From a virus, in the IMG/VR virus record IMGVR_UViG_3300006790_000046, positions 1 through 38,194 of that record: a stretch of DNA of 38,194 nt; one strand, 5' to 3'. Below the pieces are notes generated by a model. It had not been told where the DNA came from. It was given only the letters and a program-made list of their open reading frames with translations, and searched no databases. Below are positions 24,029 to 31,487 of the stretch, in pieces. The position numbers were made by a program, and so were the translations under genes. Position 1 is the first letter of the stretch; each line of letters begins with the position of its first letter.

Positions 24029-25668
24029 TGCGCCGCCGCCATGGAGATGTTCTTGTCCATTTCACTCAGCGTCTTGCCGGTTTGCGCCATCTGCCCAACA
24101 CCCGCCATGCCTGCCGCCTGCGCCTGCGCCTCTGCTCTCTGCTGGCGAAACGCCTCGACCTGATCTCGCGGCTTCAGCCATTTGTTCGGCGTCGAGAACA
24201 TGTCGGGAAGATCGCGCACGATTTCGTCGGCGTCGAAATTATCATAGACGGACGGGTCAATCGCTCCGATGGGGGCGATGAACTCAAGGCTTCGCGCCAA
24301 CGCCGCCGCCTCGATCTGCTTGCGGGCCTGCTGGATCGGACTCATATATTCGAAAGCCACGTCCTGCCCCTGCAAAGCTTTCGGAACGGGCGGCAGCGCG
24401 CCGGCGCGGAGCATGATGCCGAAGACGCGCTCGACCGTATGGCCGATATAGCTCGCCTCCAACTGCCCCATGACAGGGCCGATGGTACGCAGGAATTCTT
24501 CCTTGCGCTCCATCACTTCGGTCGCCGTCATCTGACGACCCTCGACCGGCAGATTGAATACATTCTTGAAGAACGCCGCCTCGACCATCGAGCGGTAGTC
24601 CATCTGCATGTCGCGGCCGATCGGGATGTTGGCCCCTACGTCAAGCTGTCCCATGGGTCGCCCGCCCGTCTGGCGAACGATCTCCGAGTCAACCACGGTC
24701 AAGCCGCCTGGAAAGGTGCGAACGGCCGACAGGACGCCATCATCGGCAATCCAGATCGGCGGATCGACGGCGCGTTGACCGCCGACGAGAAGCGTATGCC
24801 CCATCGCCTGAAGCGTGCGCGCATCGGGCAGCGCGATCATGGCCGGTGAACGGGGGTAGATTTCGCCCGGCGCGAGTTCCCATCGCGGCGTTGAAATGGG
24901 CAATTCGTCAAAGCCGCCGGTCTCGACAATCTCCTGGTCCTCGACGGAAACAATCTTCGAGGCGAAGCGCTTGTTCGGCTGATCCTTCTTGCGCGGGTCA
25001 TATTCGTGGCGCGGGGAAATGCACTGCACGAACTCGAATGTCTTCGGCGCGTTGCCCGCCTTGGCCGGGTTCTTGAGTTCCTCCGCGACCTTGGCCGGGA
25101 GTTGGTCGCCGAAACGCTGCTGCGCCTGACGCGCGGTAAAGCGCCGGGTCAGCGTATAGGTATCGACCAGGCCGTCCGAATTCTCATCGAACGCCACATC
25201 GCCAATGAACAGCGCCTTGAAGGTCAGCCCGTTGCGGGCCGCGTTTTCCACAATCCACAAGTGACCGAGACCGAACGTCGCAAGGTCGCTGTCCACGGCC
25301 CCGGATGCTTCGATGAACCGGGCGCGCGGGTTGTAGATCGCCCGCCACATGCGGTCCTGCACGTCATCGAACCACGTCTTGACCTCATCAAGGTCGTTCA
25401 ACCTTTCATCGCCGGCAGCCATCCAGAACCAGCGCGTGGTGGACGGCTTCAACAGCCCGTCGATCGCAGTCGCCAGTCCGCGACGCGCCTGCATCGGCGT
25501 GGTGTCGTAAAGCTCGCGCGACGACTCCCTGCCCGGAACCATCGGCATGGTGAACTGCGCCTGGTTCGGCAGGAATATCTGAGCCAATTCCTGCCACAGC
25601 GGCCGCCACTGGTCACGGCGCGCGGCAAGGCTCTTGTGGCGGTCCAGGATGTCAATCGCTTCGGACAA
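24025..25668 (-). CDS. Portal protein (head-tail connector type)
   Basis: A 547-residue portal of the T7-like head-tail connector family. Recognisable parts are the start 'ILDRHKSLAARRDQWRPLWQEL', 'FLPNQAQFT', 'LYDTTPMQARRGLATAIDGLL', 'WFWMAAGDERL' and the C-terminal 'TATEVMERKEEFLRTIGPVMG' and 'AFEYMSPIQQARKQIE'. The dodecameric ring forms the DNA entry channel. The start is a TTG at 25668; an in-frame TGA lies four codons upstream, so no longer start is possible, and a GGTGAG stretch serves as RBS. A terminator precedes the gene (25684-25711). Confidence 0.9.
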   Translation of the reverse strand: MSEAIDILDRHKSLAARRDQWRPLWQELAQIFLPNQAQFTMPMVPGRESSRELYDTTPMQARRGLATAIDGLLKPSTTRWFWMAAGDERLNDLDEVKTWFDDVQDRMWRAIYNPRARFIEASGAVDSDLATFGLGHLWIVENAARNGLTFKALFIGDVAFDENSDGLVDTYTLTRRFTARQAQQRFGDQLPAKVAEELKNPAKAGNAPKTFEFVQCISPRHEYDPRKKDQPNKRFASKIVSVEDQEIVETGGFDELPISTPRWELAPGEIYPRSPAMIALPDARTLQAMGHTLLVGGQRAVDPPIWIADDGVLSAVRTFPGGLTVVDSEIVRQTGGRPMGQLDVGANIPIGRDMQMDYRSMVEAAFFKNVFNLPVEGRQMTATEVMERKEEFLRTIGPVMGQLEASYIGHTVERVFGIMLRAGALPPVPKALQGQDVAFEYMSPIQQARKQIEAAALARSLEFIAPIGAIDPSVYDNFDADEIVRDLPDMFSTPNKWLKPRDQVEAFRQQRAEAQAQAAGMAGVGQMAQTGKTLSEMDKNISMAAAQ

Positions 25669-25683
25669 GGGCGCTCACCATGC

Positions 25684-25711
25684 AAAAAGGCCCCGCGTGA
25701 AACGGAGCCTT
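25684..25711 (-). terminator. Intrinsic terminator upstream of the portal gene
   Basis: Minus-strand stem AAGGC-T-CCG / CGG-G-GCCTT with a 7-base loop (TTTCACG) and one internal mismatch, followed by TTTTT. It separates the terminase block from the portal and head block, so head genes may need a separate promoter or readthrough. Confidence 0.65.
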
Positions 25712-25735
25712 GGGAAGTTCAGGAAAGATCGGGCT

Positions 25736-25969
25736 TTAGCTGCTGGCCGAACCGAGCAGTGTGGATCGCTTGACGGAGCCGGATTGCGAACCGACCGCGC
25801 CGAGGCCGGTCAGCATCGTGTCGTCTTCGCCATTGGGCGAGCGGCGGCGGCGTTCCTCGCGCACCATGGTTTCGCCGGCGCCGTCACTGACGCGGGGCGT
25901 TGCCGGGGTCGCTCGCGGCATGAACTGCGGGCGTTTGGCGGCAGAACCGCCTCCGAACATGAAGCTCAT
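25736..25969 (-). CDS. Small phage protein, glycine-rich start (77 aa)
   Basis: A 77-residue protein starting at ATG 25969 (MSFMFGGGSAAKRPQFMPRA) after a GGAG RBS. It has a basic middle (EERRRRSPNGEDDTML) and ends in STLLGSASS. Small proteins opening with 'MSFMFGGG' are common next to terminase and portal genes of podoviruses; their function is unknown. It is followed by the terminator at 25684-25711. Confidence 0.7.
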   Translation of the reverse strand: MSFMFGGGSAAKRPQFMPRATPATPRVSDGAGETMVREERRRRSPNGEDDTMLTGLGAVGSQSGSVKRSTLLGSASS

Positions 25970-25973
25970 GATG

Positions 25974-26159
25974 TCATCTCCAATAGCGATGGGGATTGTG
26001 CTGCAAGGTGTTTTCAATGCGGGGCAGTTGCCGGGGCCGCGTCCATTCCGTCACGACGTTGCCGCCGACAAAGGGCGTCGCCTCGTCGCGTTCGGCCCGG
26101 TAGCTGTCCAGAGAGTAACCGTCCCAGCCGTTGGCGCGTTCCTCGCGGGTCACGTCCAT
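25974..26159 (-). CDS. Hypothetical protein (61 aa)
   Basis: A 61-residue protein (MDVTREERANGWDGYSLDSY, ending RIENTLQHNPHRYWR), rich in aromatic and charged residues. Its ATG overlaps the stop of the preceding 158-residue gene, so it is coupled. Its position between TerL and portal is shared with many small unknown phage genes. No family recognised. Confidence 0.65.
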   Translation of the reverse strand: MDVTREERANGWDGYSLDSYRAERDEATPFVGGNVVTEWTRPRQLPRIENTLQHNPHRYWR

Positions 26160-26635
26160 CAGTGAACGGTCGCCTCACGAACGGCACGCATCGCAGCCTC
26201 GGGACCGATTTGGTTGATGATGCGGTCGCACTCGTCGTCCGTCAGAAGACCGCCATTATTGGCCTTGGCCCATACACGCCGCGTCACCTTGCGCAGCATG
26301 GCCAAGTCCTTCGGTTCCAGATCGAGCAGGAAGGACGACCCATTCCCGTCAAGACTGCGAAGGGCAACCACCGTCGCCTCCGCTAACATCAGACGCACGT
26401 CCGACCCTGAAACGTGGTCCGGCACCTGCGGCACACGATCCTCGCCCGGGCGCTTGATGGTGAACACAATCGGCCCGACCAGAACATCCTTGTCCGACGC
26501 CGCCTTGTTGAGCGAGTTCGGGCAGTCGACATCCTGCCAGCGCTTCACATGCTCTTCGCTCTCGGTTCCGGTCAGCCAGATCGCGCATTCGAGAACGTCG
26601 CCTACTTTGACATCAGCCACGGAAAGCTCCTGCAT
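26159..26635 (-). CDS. Hypothetical protein (158 aa)
   Basis: A 158-residue acidic protein. A '[20 protein letters not shown]' start and central 'VGPIVFTIKRPGEDRVPQVP' are followed by a helical C-terminus. The start lies 23 bp inside the 3' end of the TerL gene. It is probably co-expressed with the terminase; no family recognised. The C-terminal 'LLTDDECDRIINQIGPEA' could form a helix pair for protein contacts. Confidence 0.65.
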   Translation of the reverse strand: MQELSVADVKVGDVLECAIWLTGTESEEHVKRWQDVDCPNSLNKAASDKDVLVGPIVFTIKRPGEDRVPQVPDHVSGSDVRLMLAEATVVALRSLDGNGSSFLLDLEPKDLAMLRKVTRRVWAKANNGGLLTDDECDRIINQIGPEAAMRAVREATVH

Positions 26636-28001
26636 GGGGGTGATAGCCGCCGGCGTTCTGGTGGACGACCGCCTTGCCCGAATTGGACTTCTTCGTCATC
26701 TGCGGGAAGAGCTGGGTCAAAGCCCATACCAGAGCATCGACATGGTCCGGGGATGCATCCCCAGCCATCCCATTCGGGCCGAACATCACCATTTCATCTT
26801 CAAGCGCCGGGAAGGAACCGACATGGCTCACCCGGCCCTGCTCATAGAGCGCGGCAATCGGCTCGGCGCGAACCCATTTGCCTCGGCTTGCCGTAACCTC
26901 GCGGAACGGCACCGAAGGCCGCACCGAACGGATCGTCGCCTCGATCATATCGCCGCCATTGTTCGTCTCACCGACAATGCAATCCGCGTCATACCTGTCG
27001 AAGCACGCTATGGCCCGGCGCGCCCAGCCGTTCGGGCTTTCCCGGCATGTCGCATCATCGAGGACATAACCCCGGCCATCTTCGCCGACCCCGGCAACGA
27101 CGATACCTGTTGCAGCACCATCCTCGGCCATTTCGTTCTTCTTGGCGGCGGGGTCGATGGCGACAACAACGCGGCGCAGCGTCGGGATTTCCCCTGCCTT
27201 GCGCCGGTGCTGGTCGATGCCGGCACGCGTCCACAGAGCGTCCGGCACATCGTCCAAGATTTCGGCGGACAATTCCTGCCGGCCAAGTCGCGTCCCTTCA
27301 TATTTCGCAACGATCTGCGTCAGAAAGGACGGCGCCAGATTGGCCGCGTTTTCAAACGTCGATCCTTTCGTCGGCACCGTAGTCGGCGAGGCCAGTATCT
27401 CTTTCAGGACAGGGATCGGACGCGGCGTTGTCGTGACGACCTGCCTGGGGTCCTCGCCAAGACGAAGCCCGAATTGAAGCTGATCCCATGTCTCTCGCGC
27501 ATAGCGCCATTTCGCCAATTCGTCGCACAAGGCCGCGTCATGTTGCGGCCCGCGCAACTGGTCCGGCTCGACCGCGTTGTAGAGCGTGCCGACCGCGCCG
27601 TTCGGCCAAGCCAGCCGACGCTTCGATGGCTCGTACTGCGGCCGGAACTCAGGCGGGTGAACAGCAAGAATGCCGCTCTCCCCCTCAACCAGAACATCAC
27701 GCGCGTCTGCCGCCGTTTCGGCGACAATGGCGATGCGACGATGGCTCCCTGCCGCCAATGGTGTCGGGCCGCAGGCGATCGAACGGACCCACTCCGCGCC
27801 GGCCCGGGTCTTGCCGAACCCACGGCCCGCGAGCACCAGCCATGTCAGCCATTGGCCTTCTGGCGGCAATTGATTTGGACGCGCCCAGAACCGCCAGTCC
27901 CACAGAAGCGACGCCGCCTGGGTCTCTGAGAGAGACGCTAGAGCCTCATCCCTTTCGTGCTCGGGCAGCAAGGCCAGCGATGCGGCCAGCGATAAGTTCA
28001 C
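26613..28001 (-). CDS. Terminase large subunit
   Basis: A 462-residue DNA-packaging motor ATPase/nuclease. Walker A is AGRGFGKT (58-65), Walker B is AALCDE (156-161), a coupling motif 'TTTPRPIP' follows (about 190-197), and the RNase H-like nuclease domain begins with VVVAIDPA (Asp283) and continues through '[11 protein letters not shown]' and '[11 protein letters not shown]'. The start is GTG at 28001 with a GAGGTG RBS. It overlaps the TerS gene by 56 bp. Packaging strategy (pac or cos) cannot be read from this sequence. Confidence 0.95.
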   Translation of the reverse strand: MNLSLAASLALLPEHERDEALASLSETQAASLLWDWRFWARPNQLPPEGQWLTWLVLAGRGFGKTRAGAEWVRSIACGPTPLAAGSHRRIAIVAETAADARDVLVEGESGILAVHPPEFRPQYEPSKRRLAWPNGAVGTLYNAVEPDQLRGPQHDAALCDELAKWRYARETWDQLQFGLRLGEDPRQVVTTTPRPIPVLKEILASPTTVPTKGSTFENAANLAPSFLTQIVAKYEGTRLGRQELSAEILDDVPDALWTRAGIDQHRRKAGEIPTLRRVVVAIDPAAKKNEMAEDGAATGIVVAGVGEDGRGYVLDDATCRESPNGWARRAIACFDRYDADCIVGETNNGGDMIEATIRSVRPSVPFREVTASRGKWVRAEPIAALYEQGRVSHVGSFPALEDEMVMFGPNGMAGDASPDHVDALVWALTQLFPQMTKKSNSGKAVVHQNAGGYHPHAGAFRG

Positions 28002-28470
28002 GTGCGCTCACCTCTACCTTAACCGGATCGCCGTCCTTGCCGGTCAGTTCCGATCTGTCGGCAAGGCCCAGATCGCGGGCAATAATGTTGGCGTTCAGCA
28101 GGTCGGCGGCCGCGCCGGAGAACTTCTGGTCGCGGATGACTTCCTCCGCCCGCGTGACGACTGGGGTAAAATCGGGACGCTTGCCGTACTCAACCCACGT
28201 CTTGCGGTCGATATCGAGGAAGATGCACAGCCCCGAAATGGTCATGGCGCGCATCTTGGCGATAGTCGCCCTTACGATACCGTCCTTGCCGTTGAAGACC
28301 TTTTCCTCGCGAAGCGGGTTGGCCTCGGCCCAATCGAAATACTCGACACAGGCGGTCCACAGATCGTCAGGCGCTGCGAAGATGGGATTGCGGCCATGCG
28401 ACGAGCGCGCTTCCCAGAACCTGTTACCGGGGAGAAACTGCCCCGTGCCTTCGTCGCGTCCCTCACCCAT
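27946..28470 (-). CDS. Terminase small subunit
   Basis: A 174-residue DNA-recognition subunit of the phage packaging enzyme. ATG at 28470 gives [20 protein letters not shown], the typical start of this gp3-like family; a TTG four codons upstream is less likely. '[27 protein letters not shown]' and the DNA-binding '[22 protein letters not shown]' (HTH-like) are visible, with a helical C-terminal half that would oligomerise. It lies directly upstream of and overlaps TerL, and overlaps the preceding small ORF by 8 bp. Confidence 0.85.
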   Translation of the reverse strand: MGEGRDEGTGQFLPGNRFWEARSSHGRNPIFAAPDDLWTACVEYFDWAEANPLREEKVFNGKDGIVRATIAKMRAMTISGLCIFLDIDRKTWVEYGKRPDFTPVVTRAEEVIRDQKFSGAAADLLNANIIARDLGLADRSELTGKDGDPVKVEVSARELIAGRIAGLAARARKG

Positions 28471-28690
28471 GACGATCCCCAAACACGATCTTCTCTTTGG
28501 CTCGTTCCATCAAGACGAGTGTCTCGCCACCGTTGGCATTACCAGCGATGTAGATCCCGCCGTCCACATATTCTGCGATGATTGCGAGCGTGACGAACTC
28601 AGCACCCTTTGCATCTTCGAGGATTTCGTCTGCGTCGAACCGATAGCCGTCACCTACGATTTCGGGCTTGAGTTTGTGGACTTCTGCCAT
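28463..28690 (-). CDS. Hypothetical protein, first gene of the packaging operon (75 aa)
   Basis: A 75-residue protein from ATG 28690 ([20 protein letters not shown]) with a purine-rich RBS (GGGGAGAGAG). It has an alpha/beta pattern with '[21 protein letters not shown]' and '[16 protein letters not shown]'. It is the promoter-proximal gene of the leftward packaging operon, starting beside the palindromic control region, and overlaps TerS by 8 bp. Similar small proteins occur in rhizobial phages; function unknown. Confidence 0.7.
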   Translation of the reverse strand: MAEVHKLKPEIVGDGYRFDADEILEDAKGAEFVTLAIIAEYVDGGIYIAGNANGGETLVLMERAKEKIVFGDRHG

Positions 28691-28754
28691 CTCTCTCCCC
28701 GCGTGTCTGATGCGCGCTGGATTGCGAGCGCGTCGGTATCTGCACGGATAATTC

Positions 28755-28801
28755 GTCAGATAATCTGACATTAGCGCTTGCATAATGTCCGATGGTCTGA
28801 C
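28755..28801. promoter_or_regulatory. Pair of 15-bp palindromic operators
   Basis: GTCAGATAATCTGAC (28755-28769) is a perfect palindrome with a central A. GTCCGATGGTCTGAC (28787-28801) is a related imperfect copy. Their centres are 32 bp apart, about three turns of DNA. A further single half-site GTCTGAT lies at 28705-28711. They sit in the 142-bp gap between divergent genes, exactly where a phage switch repressor would bind. The cognate repressor is not identified; the HTH protein at 29056 is one candidate. Confidence 0.7.
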
Positions 28802-28806
28802 ATATT
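28778..28806 (+). promoter_or_regulatory. Candidate rightward promoter overlapped by operator
   Basis: TTGCAT (28778-28783) and CATATT (28801-28806) are separated by 17 bp and fit a sigma-70-type promoter moderately (3/6 and 4/6 matches). The imperfect operator palindrome fills the spacer, so binding there would block polymerase. It would drive the three plus-strand genes from 28833. Confidence 0.5.
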
Positions 28807-28832
28807 GGTCTCAACAACAAAGGAGACCGGAC

Positions 28833-29033
28833 ATGAACGCCACCGACCTGAACACTATTCGCAACGCTTTCGGAAACCTGACCACCATGGACCCTGACGG
28901 CCCCGTCTATAAGAAGCTGTGCGAATTGCTCGACCGTTGCGATGATGAGGCTATCGTCGCCGCAAAAGACGCTGGCATCAAGTTCGTCTCGTCCTTGGCA
29001 CTTAACCGATGCATCCGCAGGGGCCTCGTCTGA
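28833..29033 (+). CDS. Small hypothetical protein, first gene of the rightward control operon (66 aa)
   Basis: A 66-residue protein from ATG 28833 (MNATDLNTIRNAFGNLTTMD) with a strong AAGGAG RBS. Mostly helical (YKKLCELLDRCDDEAIVAAKD) and acidic, ending in a basic tail (LNRCIRRGLV). It is the first gene after the operator/promoter and may be a small regulator or an anti-repressor type protein, but no family is recognised. Confidence 0.7.
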   Translation: MNATDLNTIRNAFGNLTTMDPDGPVYKKLCELLDRCDDEAIVAAKDAGIKFVSSLALNRCIRRGLV

Positions 29034-29055
29034 GGCTCCCACAAGGAGAAGCTGA

Positions 29056-29271
29056 ATGACCCCCGAACAATTCGCTCGCTGCCTCGCTGACCTTAAGTCG
29101 GCGGGGCGCATCCGCGACGGACACGGTGCGCACACAGACCTTGCCAACGCTCTCGGCGTGTCCCGGGACACTATTTACCGCTTCGAGCTGGACGGCACCA
29201 AATCAATCGCCACTGACCTTGCCCTCGCCGGCCTCTTGGCTGGCCTTCCTCCTTATGGAGTTGCCAAATGA
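29056..29271 (+). CDS. Small HTH DNA-binding protein (Cro-like candidate)
   Basis: A 71-residue protein with a clear helix-turn-helix (HTDLANALGVSRDTIYRFEL, about 26-45) followed by 'SIATDLALAGLLAGLPPYG'. RBS AAGGAG. It is the second gene of the operon controlled by the palindromic operators. Proteins of this size and layout act as Cro-like or excisionase-like phage regulators, and it is the only obvious transcription-factor-like product beside the operators, so it is the prime candidate for their ligand. This is inference; the family is not otherwise established. Confidence 0.7.
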   Translation: MTPEQFARCLADLKSAGRIRDGHGAHTDLANALGVSRDTIYRFELDGTKSIATDLALAGLLAGLPPYGVAK

Positions 29272-29498
29272 ACGACAGTGATCAGGAGAAGTTTGCGCGA
29301 CTAGTGGCGTTGTCCGCCATCCAGACCGCGCAGATAAAGGCAAACCCGCTTCCATTCTTAAATGAGGTGGCAGCGGAAAATCACCGCCTTCGCAAATGCA
29401 TCCAAGATGCGGCCATGGTCCTTAGTGGGGCTGACAATTTTGCGGCCTTATGTAGCAAAAGCACCAACCGCTTTTCGCTGCATTTGAGCCGGTCCTAA
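29268..29498 (+). CDS. Small hypothetical protein (76 aa)
   Basis: A 76-residue helical protein (MNDSDQEKFARLVALSAIQT) whose ATG overlaps the HTH gene stop as ATGA, so it is translated together with it. 'ENHRLRKCIQDAAMVLSGAD' suggests a short coiled coil. The gene ends inside a hairpin (29490-29509) that is likely the operon terminator. No family recognised. Confidence 0.6.
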   Translation: MNDSDQEKFARLVALSAIQTAQIKANPLPFLNEVAAENHRLRKCIQDAAMVLSGADNFAALCSKSTNRFSLHLSRS

Positions 29499-29509
29499 AG
29501 AAAGGACCG
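29490..29509. terminator. Hairpin between convergent operons
   Basis: CGGTCC-TAAAGAAA-GGACCG is a perfect 6-bp inverted repeat that contains the stop codon of the rightward operon in its loop. It lies between the rightward operon and the leftward gene ending at 29532. The T-tract (ATTTAT) is weak, so it may be a rho-assisted or bidirectional stop. Confidence 0.5.
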
Positions 29510-29531
29510 ATTTATGTCGCGCTATCTGAAA

Positions 29532-30536
29532 CTAGCTTTCCTCGCGGTCGTAGTTGTATTCCTCACCGCCCCATCGGCTGTAGTTGCCGCCCCATGCCGC
29601 GCTTGGTCTGAAGGCAAAGCCGAGCTTTCGCCTCTTGCCGAGAGGGTCAAGGTAAATGATCTCGCCAATGATTGGCGGGACGTTATGCCGGAGCGCCTTT
29701 CTCTCCTGCATTTCCATTCCGTTGAGCATGATAACCCCGAGGCGGGCGTAGTTGTGGCCGTTCAAACTAGGGGCCCCGGGGATGTCGGGGAGCCGTCTCT
29801 GATCGTGTGTCGGGGGGTTGGGATAGAAGGTATCTCCCCTTGTAAGGACCTCAAAAACTTCGGCGCCACCCCAGCCTCTGATTCCATGCAAACCGACTTC
29901 GCACCTTCGTATAGTCGCGGGCATGTCGCTAAAATTGGTGACTTCAATGGTGGCGAGAACCATCACCATCTTTACGGCGGGGTCGCTCAACCCTTGAACG
30001 TCGCGTTGCTCCAAGTAGGGGCCGCTGATCTTTACCAGCAGCCAGGGCTTGAACCCGGCTTCAAATTGTCTCGCGGCGATCTTGTTGGCGGCATGAGCGG
30101 CTTGAGCGCCGACCATAGCAGCGGCAGTGCCCTTAGCCGCTTCGCGGACCGCACTTTGGGTCGCGACCAGCGTTTCGCGAATGTAAAGAATGCCGATTAC
30201 CGTCGCCACCAAGGCAGCGAGGGCTATTACAGCCATCAGCAGGGCATAGACCGCCATATCTTCTTGGGCGGCAAGATCGCGTTCGGCACGCTTCTGCTCG
30301 TTTGTGGCCTGTATTATCTCATAAACACATTCCGCCTCAGCGGGCGGGTCCATCCCGATACAGGTGCTTTGTATGTCGGATTGTGCGCGCTCGGAATAGC
30401 TGGCGGACCTATAATCATCGTACTTAGCTTGCTGGGATTTTGAAGCGGCAACGAAGGCGAATACCGTAAATAACGAAAGCCCTACCGCTACGATTATCCA
30501 AGGTGCAAAGTCTGAGAATCGATAGCTTTTAGACAT
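29532..30536 (-). CDS. Two-TM membrane protein (334 aa), accessory
   Basis: A 334-residue membrane protein. The first TM helix is at about 11-30 (WIIVAVGLSLFTVFAFVAAS) and the second at about 95-118 (YALLMAVIALAALVATVIGI), followed by the coiled 'YIRETLVATQSAVREAAKGTAAAM' and a large soluble beta-rich C-terminal domain (about 160-334). Similar proteins with TM pair plus 'A..A...Q...' helix and a soluble domain are common and unnamed in alphaproteobacteria. It overlaps the upstream chimeric ORF by 43 bp. The antisense strand carries a nearly equally long open frame, judged a shadow. Confidence 0.65.
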   Translation of the reverse strand: MSKSYRFSDFAPWIIVAVGLSLFTVFAFVAASKSQQAKYDDYRSASYSERAQSDIQSTCIGMDPPAEAECVYEIIQATNEQKRAERDLAAQEDMAVYALLMAVIALAALVATVIGILYIRETLVATQSAVREAAKGTAAAMVGAQAAHAANKIAARQFEAGFKPWLLVKISGPYLEQRDVQGLSDPAVKMVMVLATIEVTNFSDMPATIRRCEVGLHGIRGWGGAEVFEVLTRGDTFYPNPPTHDQRRLPDIPGAPSLNGHNYARLGVIMLNGMEMQERKALRHNVPPIIGEIIYLDPLGKRRKLGFAFRPSAAWGGNYSRWGGEEYNYDREES

Positions 30537-30841
30537 TGAAGGAAGAACGCCGCCGTGAATTTGCCCCGAGAGAGCTTATTACGGATATTCACTTCCTTCT
30601 CGTCAACGCCTATTGCCGTTAGCCGCTCGACAAGCTGCGCGTAGGTGACGCCCTTCCGCTTCAACTGAAAGCGGTCGGCCGGTTGGCACCCGTACTGAGT
30701 ACCCCTACCATGCTGTTGAGAAGTCGTTTTTGCTACTACCGATATCCCCTCATGGGAGCCAAGAACGATGAAAAGTTTCTCCCCCGTCTCCCCATCATGA
30801 AAGACAAAATCCTCATCGAAAAATACCGACCCCGGGTTCAT
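30494..30841 (-). CDS. Chimeric ORF: PemK-like N-terminus joined to DUF6471-like C-terminus
   Basis: A 115-residue protein. Residues 1-58 (MNPGSVFFDEDFVFHDGETG, then EKLFIVLG, VVAKTTS, YGCQPADRF) resemble the start of a small PemK/MazF-like beta-barrel toxin family that I remember near Panacea proteins. Residues 59-115 (LKRKGVTYAQLVERLTAIGV, NKLSRGKFTAAFFLQCLKAI) resemble a DUF6471 domain. Both halves look abbreviated: the toxin-like part lacks its normal second half, and DUF6471 lacks its usual 'W..L...L' start. The frame is continuous, so it reads as a fusion, not a frameshift. It overlaps the Panacea gene by 29 bp. The toxin partner may be inactive. Confidence 0.6.
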   Translation of the reverse strand: MNPGSVFFDEDFVFHDGETGEKLFIVLGSHEGISVVAKTTSQQHGRGTQYGCQPADRFQLKRKGVTYAQLVERLTAIGVDEKEVNIRNKLSRGKFTAAFFLQCLKAIDSQTLHLG

Positions 30842-31391
30842 TCGGAATGCTCTCTAGCAATTCGCGACGCTCATTAGCGACTCGCATTATAGTTTCTCGC
30901 TCGTCTGTTCTAGCCGCAAGATCGTATGGAATTTCTTCCTGCTTCCTGCCCTCTTTGTTGTAAACCTGATCCCAAGGCAAATTCTCCAGGTGCGTCGCCT
31001 CAACCATCTCGTCAGCCGTTGCGTTTCGGTATTCTTTTGCCAACGAAGCTAAGAGGGCCAGTTCACGTTTAGAGAAAAATTTTGCAGAAAACTCCCGCCT
31101 GGGACGGACAACATACATCGTTCCGTTCTTGATCTCGGTTTCGTTGATCTCAACCGCTGATGCCAAGTCAGCTGCCGGTGCAGGCACTTCGTTGTGCAGA
31201 GCGACGGGCACAGGTCCCATCGGCCAAGCATAATACCTTAGGCCGGTTACGCTGCGTCCTGTGGCTTTAAAATGTTCAAAATCGAGAAAATACAGAAGCT
31301 TGAATAGCTTCGTTTTACCCAATTTCCGAGTGTTGTGCGCGAAATAAGAAATCGCCTCGACCAACTTTTCTCGGTCATGGTTTATCAACAT
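30813..31391 (-). CDS. Panacea/SocA-like antitoxin candidate
   Basis: A 192-residue protein from ATG 31391 (MLINHDREKLVEAISYFAHN), chosen over the start eight codons upstream because it follows an AAGGAC RBS and fits the domain. 'LGKTKLFKLLYFLDFEHFKATGRSVTGLRYYAWPMGPVP' is the signature of the Panacea (SocA-like) domain, and 'LALLASLAKEYRNATADEMVEATH' belongs to its second half. Panacea proteins act as antitoxins that neutralise varied toxin partners. Here the overlapping downstream ORF is the expected partner. Whether the module is active is unknown because that ORF looks chimeric. Confidence 0.8.
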   Translation of the reverse strand: MLINHDREKLVEAISYFAHNTRKLGKTKLFKLLYFLDFEHFKATGRSVTGLRYYAWPMGPVPVALHNEVPAPAADLASAVEINETEIKNGTMYVVRPRREFSAKFFSKRELALLASLAKEYRNATADEMVEATHLENLPWDQVYNKEGRKQEEIPYDLAARTDERETIMRVANERRELLESIPNEPGVGIFR

Positions 31392-31487
31392 TCCGGTTGT
31401 CCTTCCCCCAAGCACCCGGCTCGAATCAGCCTAGCACGCTGCCACGAGTACTGGAAACATTGCCTTAAGAGCGGAAAATAGGGCGGC

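Noticed and set aside
26214-27929. Plus-strand frame of 571 codons opposite the terminase large subunit
   Set aside because: It is the antisense shadow of a TerL with complete Walker and nuclease motifs. It is arginine/proline-rich with no domain; GC-rich DNA leaves such frames open.
29514-30443. Plus-strand frame of 309 codons with a signal-peptide-like start opposite the 334-residue membrane protein
   Set aside because: The minus-strand product has two proper TM helices, a coiled coil and a folded-looking domain. The apparent RBS of the plus frame is part of the hairpin at 29490-29509. The rest of the plus product has no domain pattern.
30494-30841. A frameshift between separate toxin and DUF6471 genes
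   Set aside because: The frame runs through the join without a stop, and no single-base shift restores a longer toxin end or a longer DUF6471 start, so a fusion or deletion is the simpler description.
31370-31395. A DnaA-box-like TTATCAACA sequence near 31380
   Set aside because: It departs from the consensus and is isolated; it lies over the start of the Panacea gene. Not enough to call an origin.
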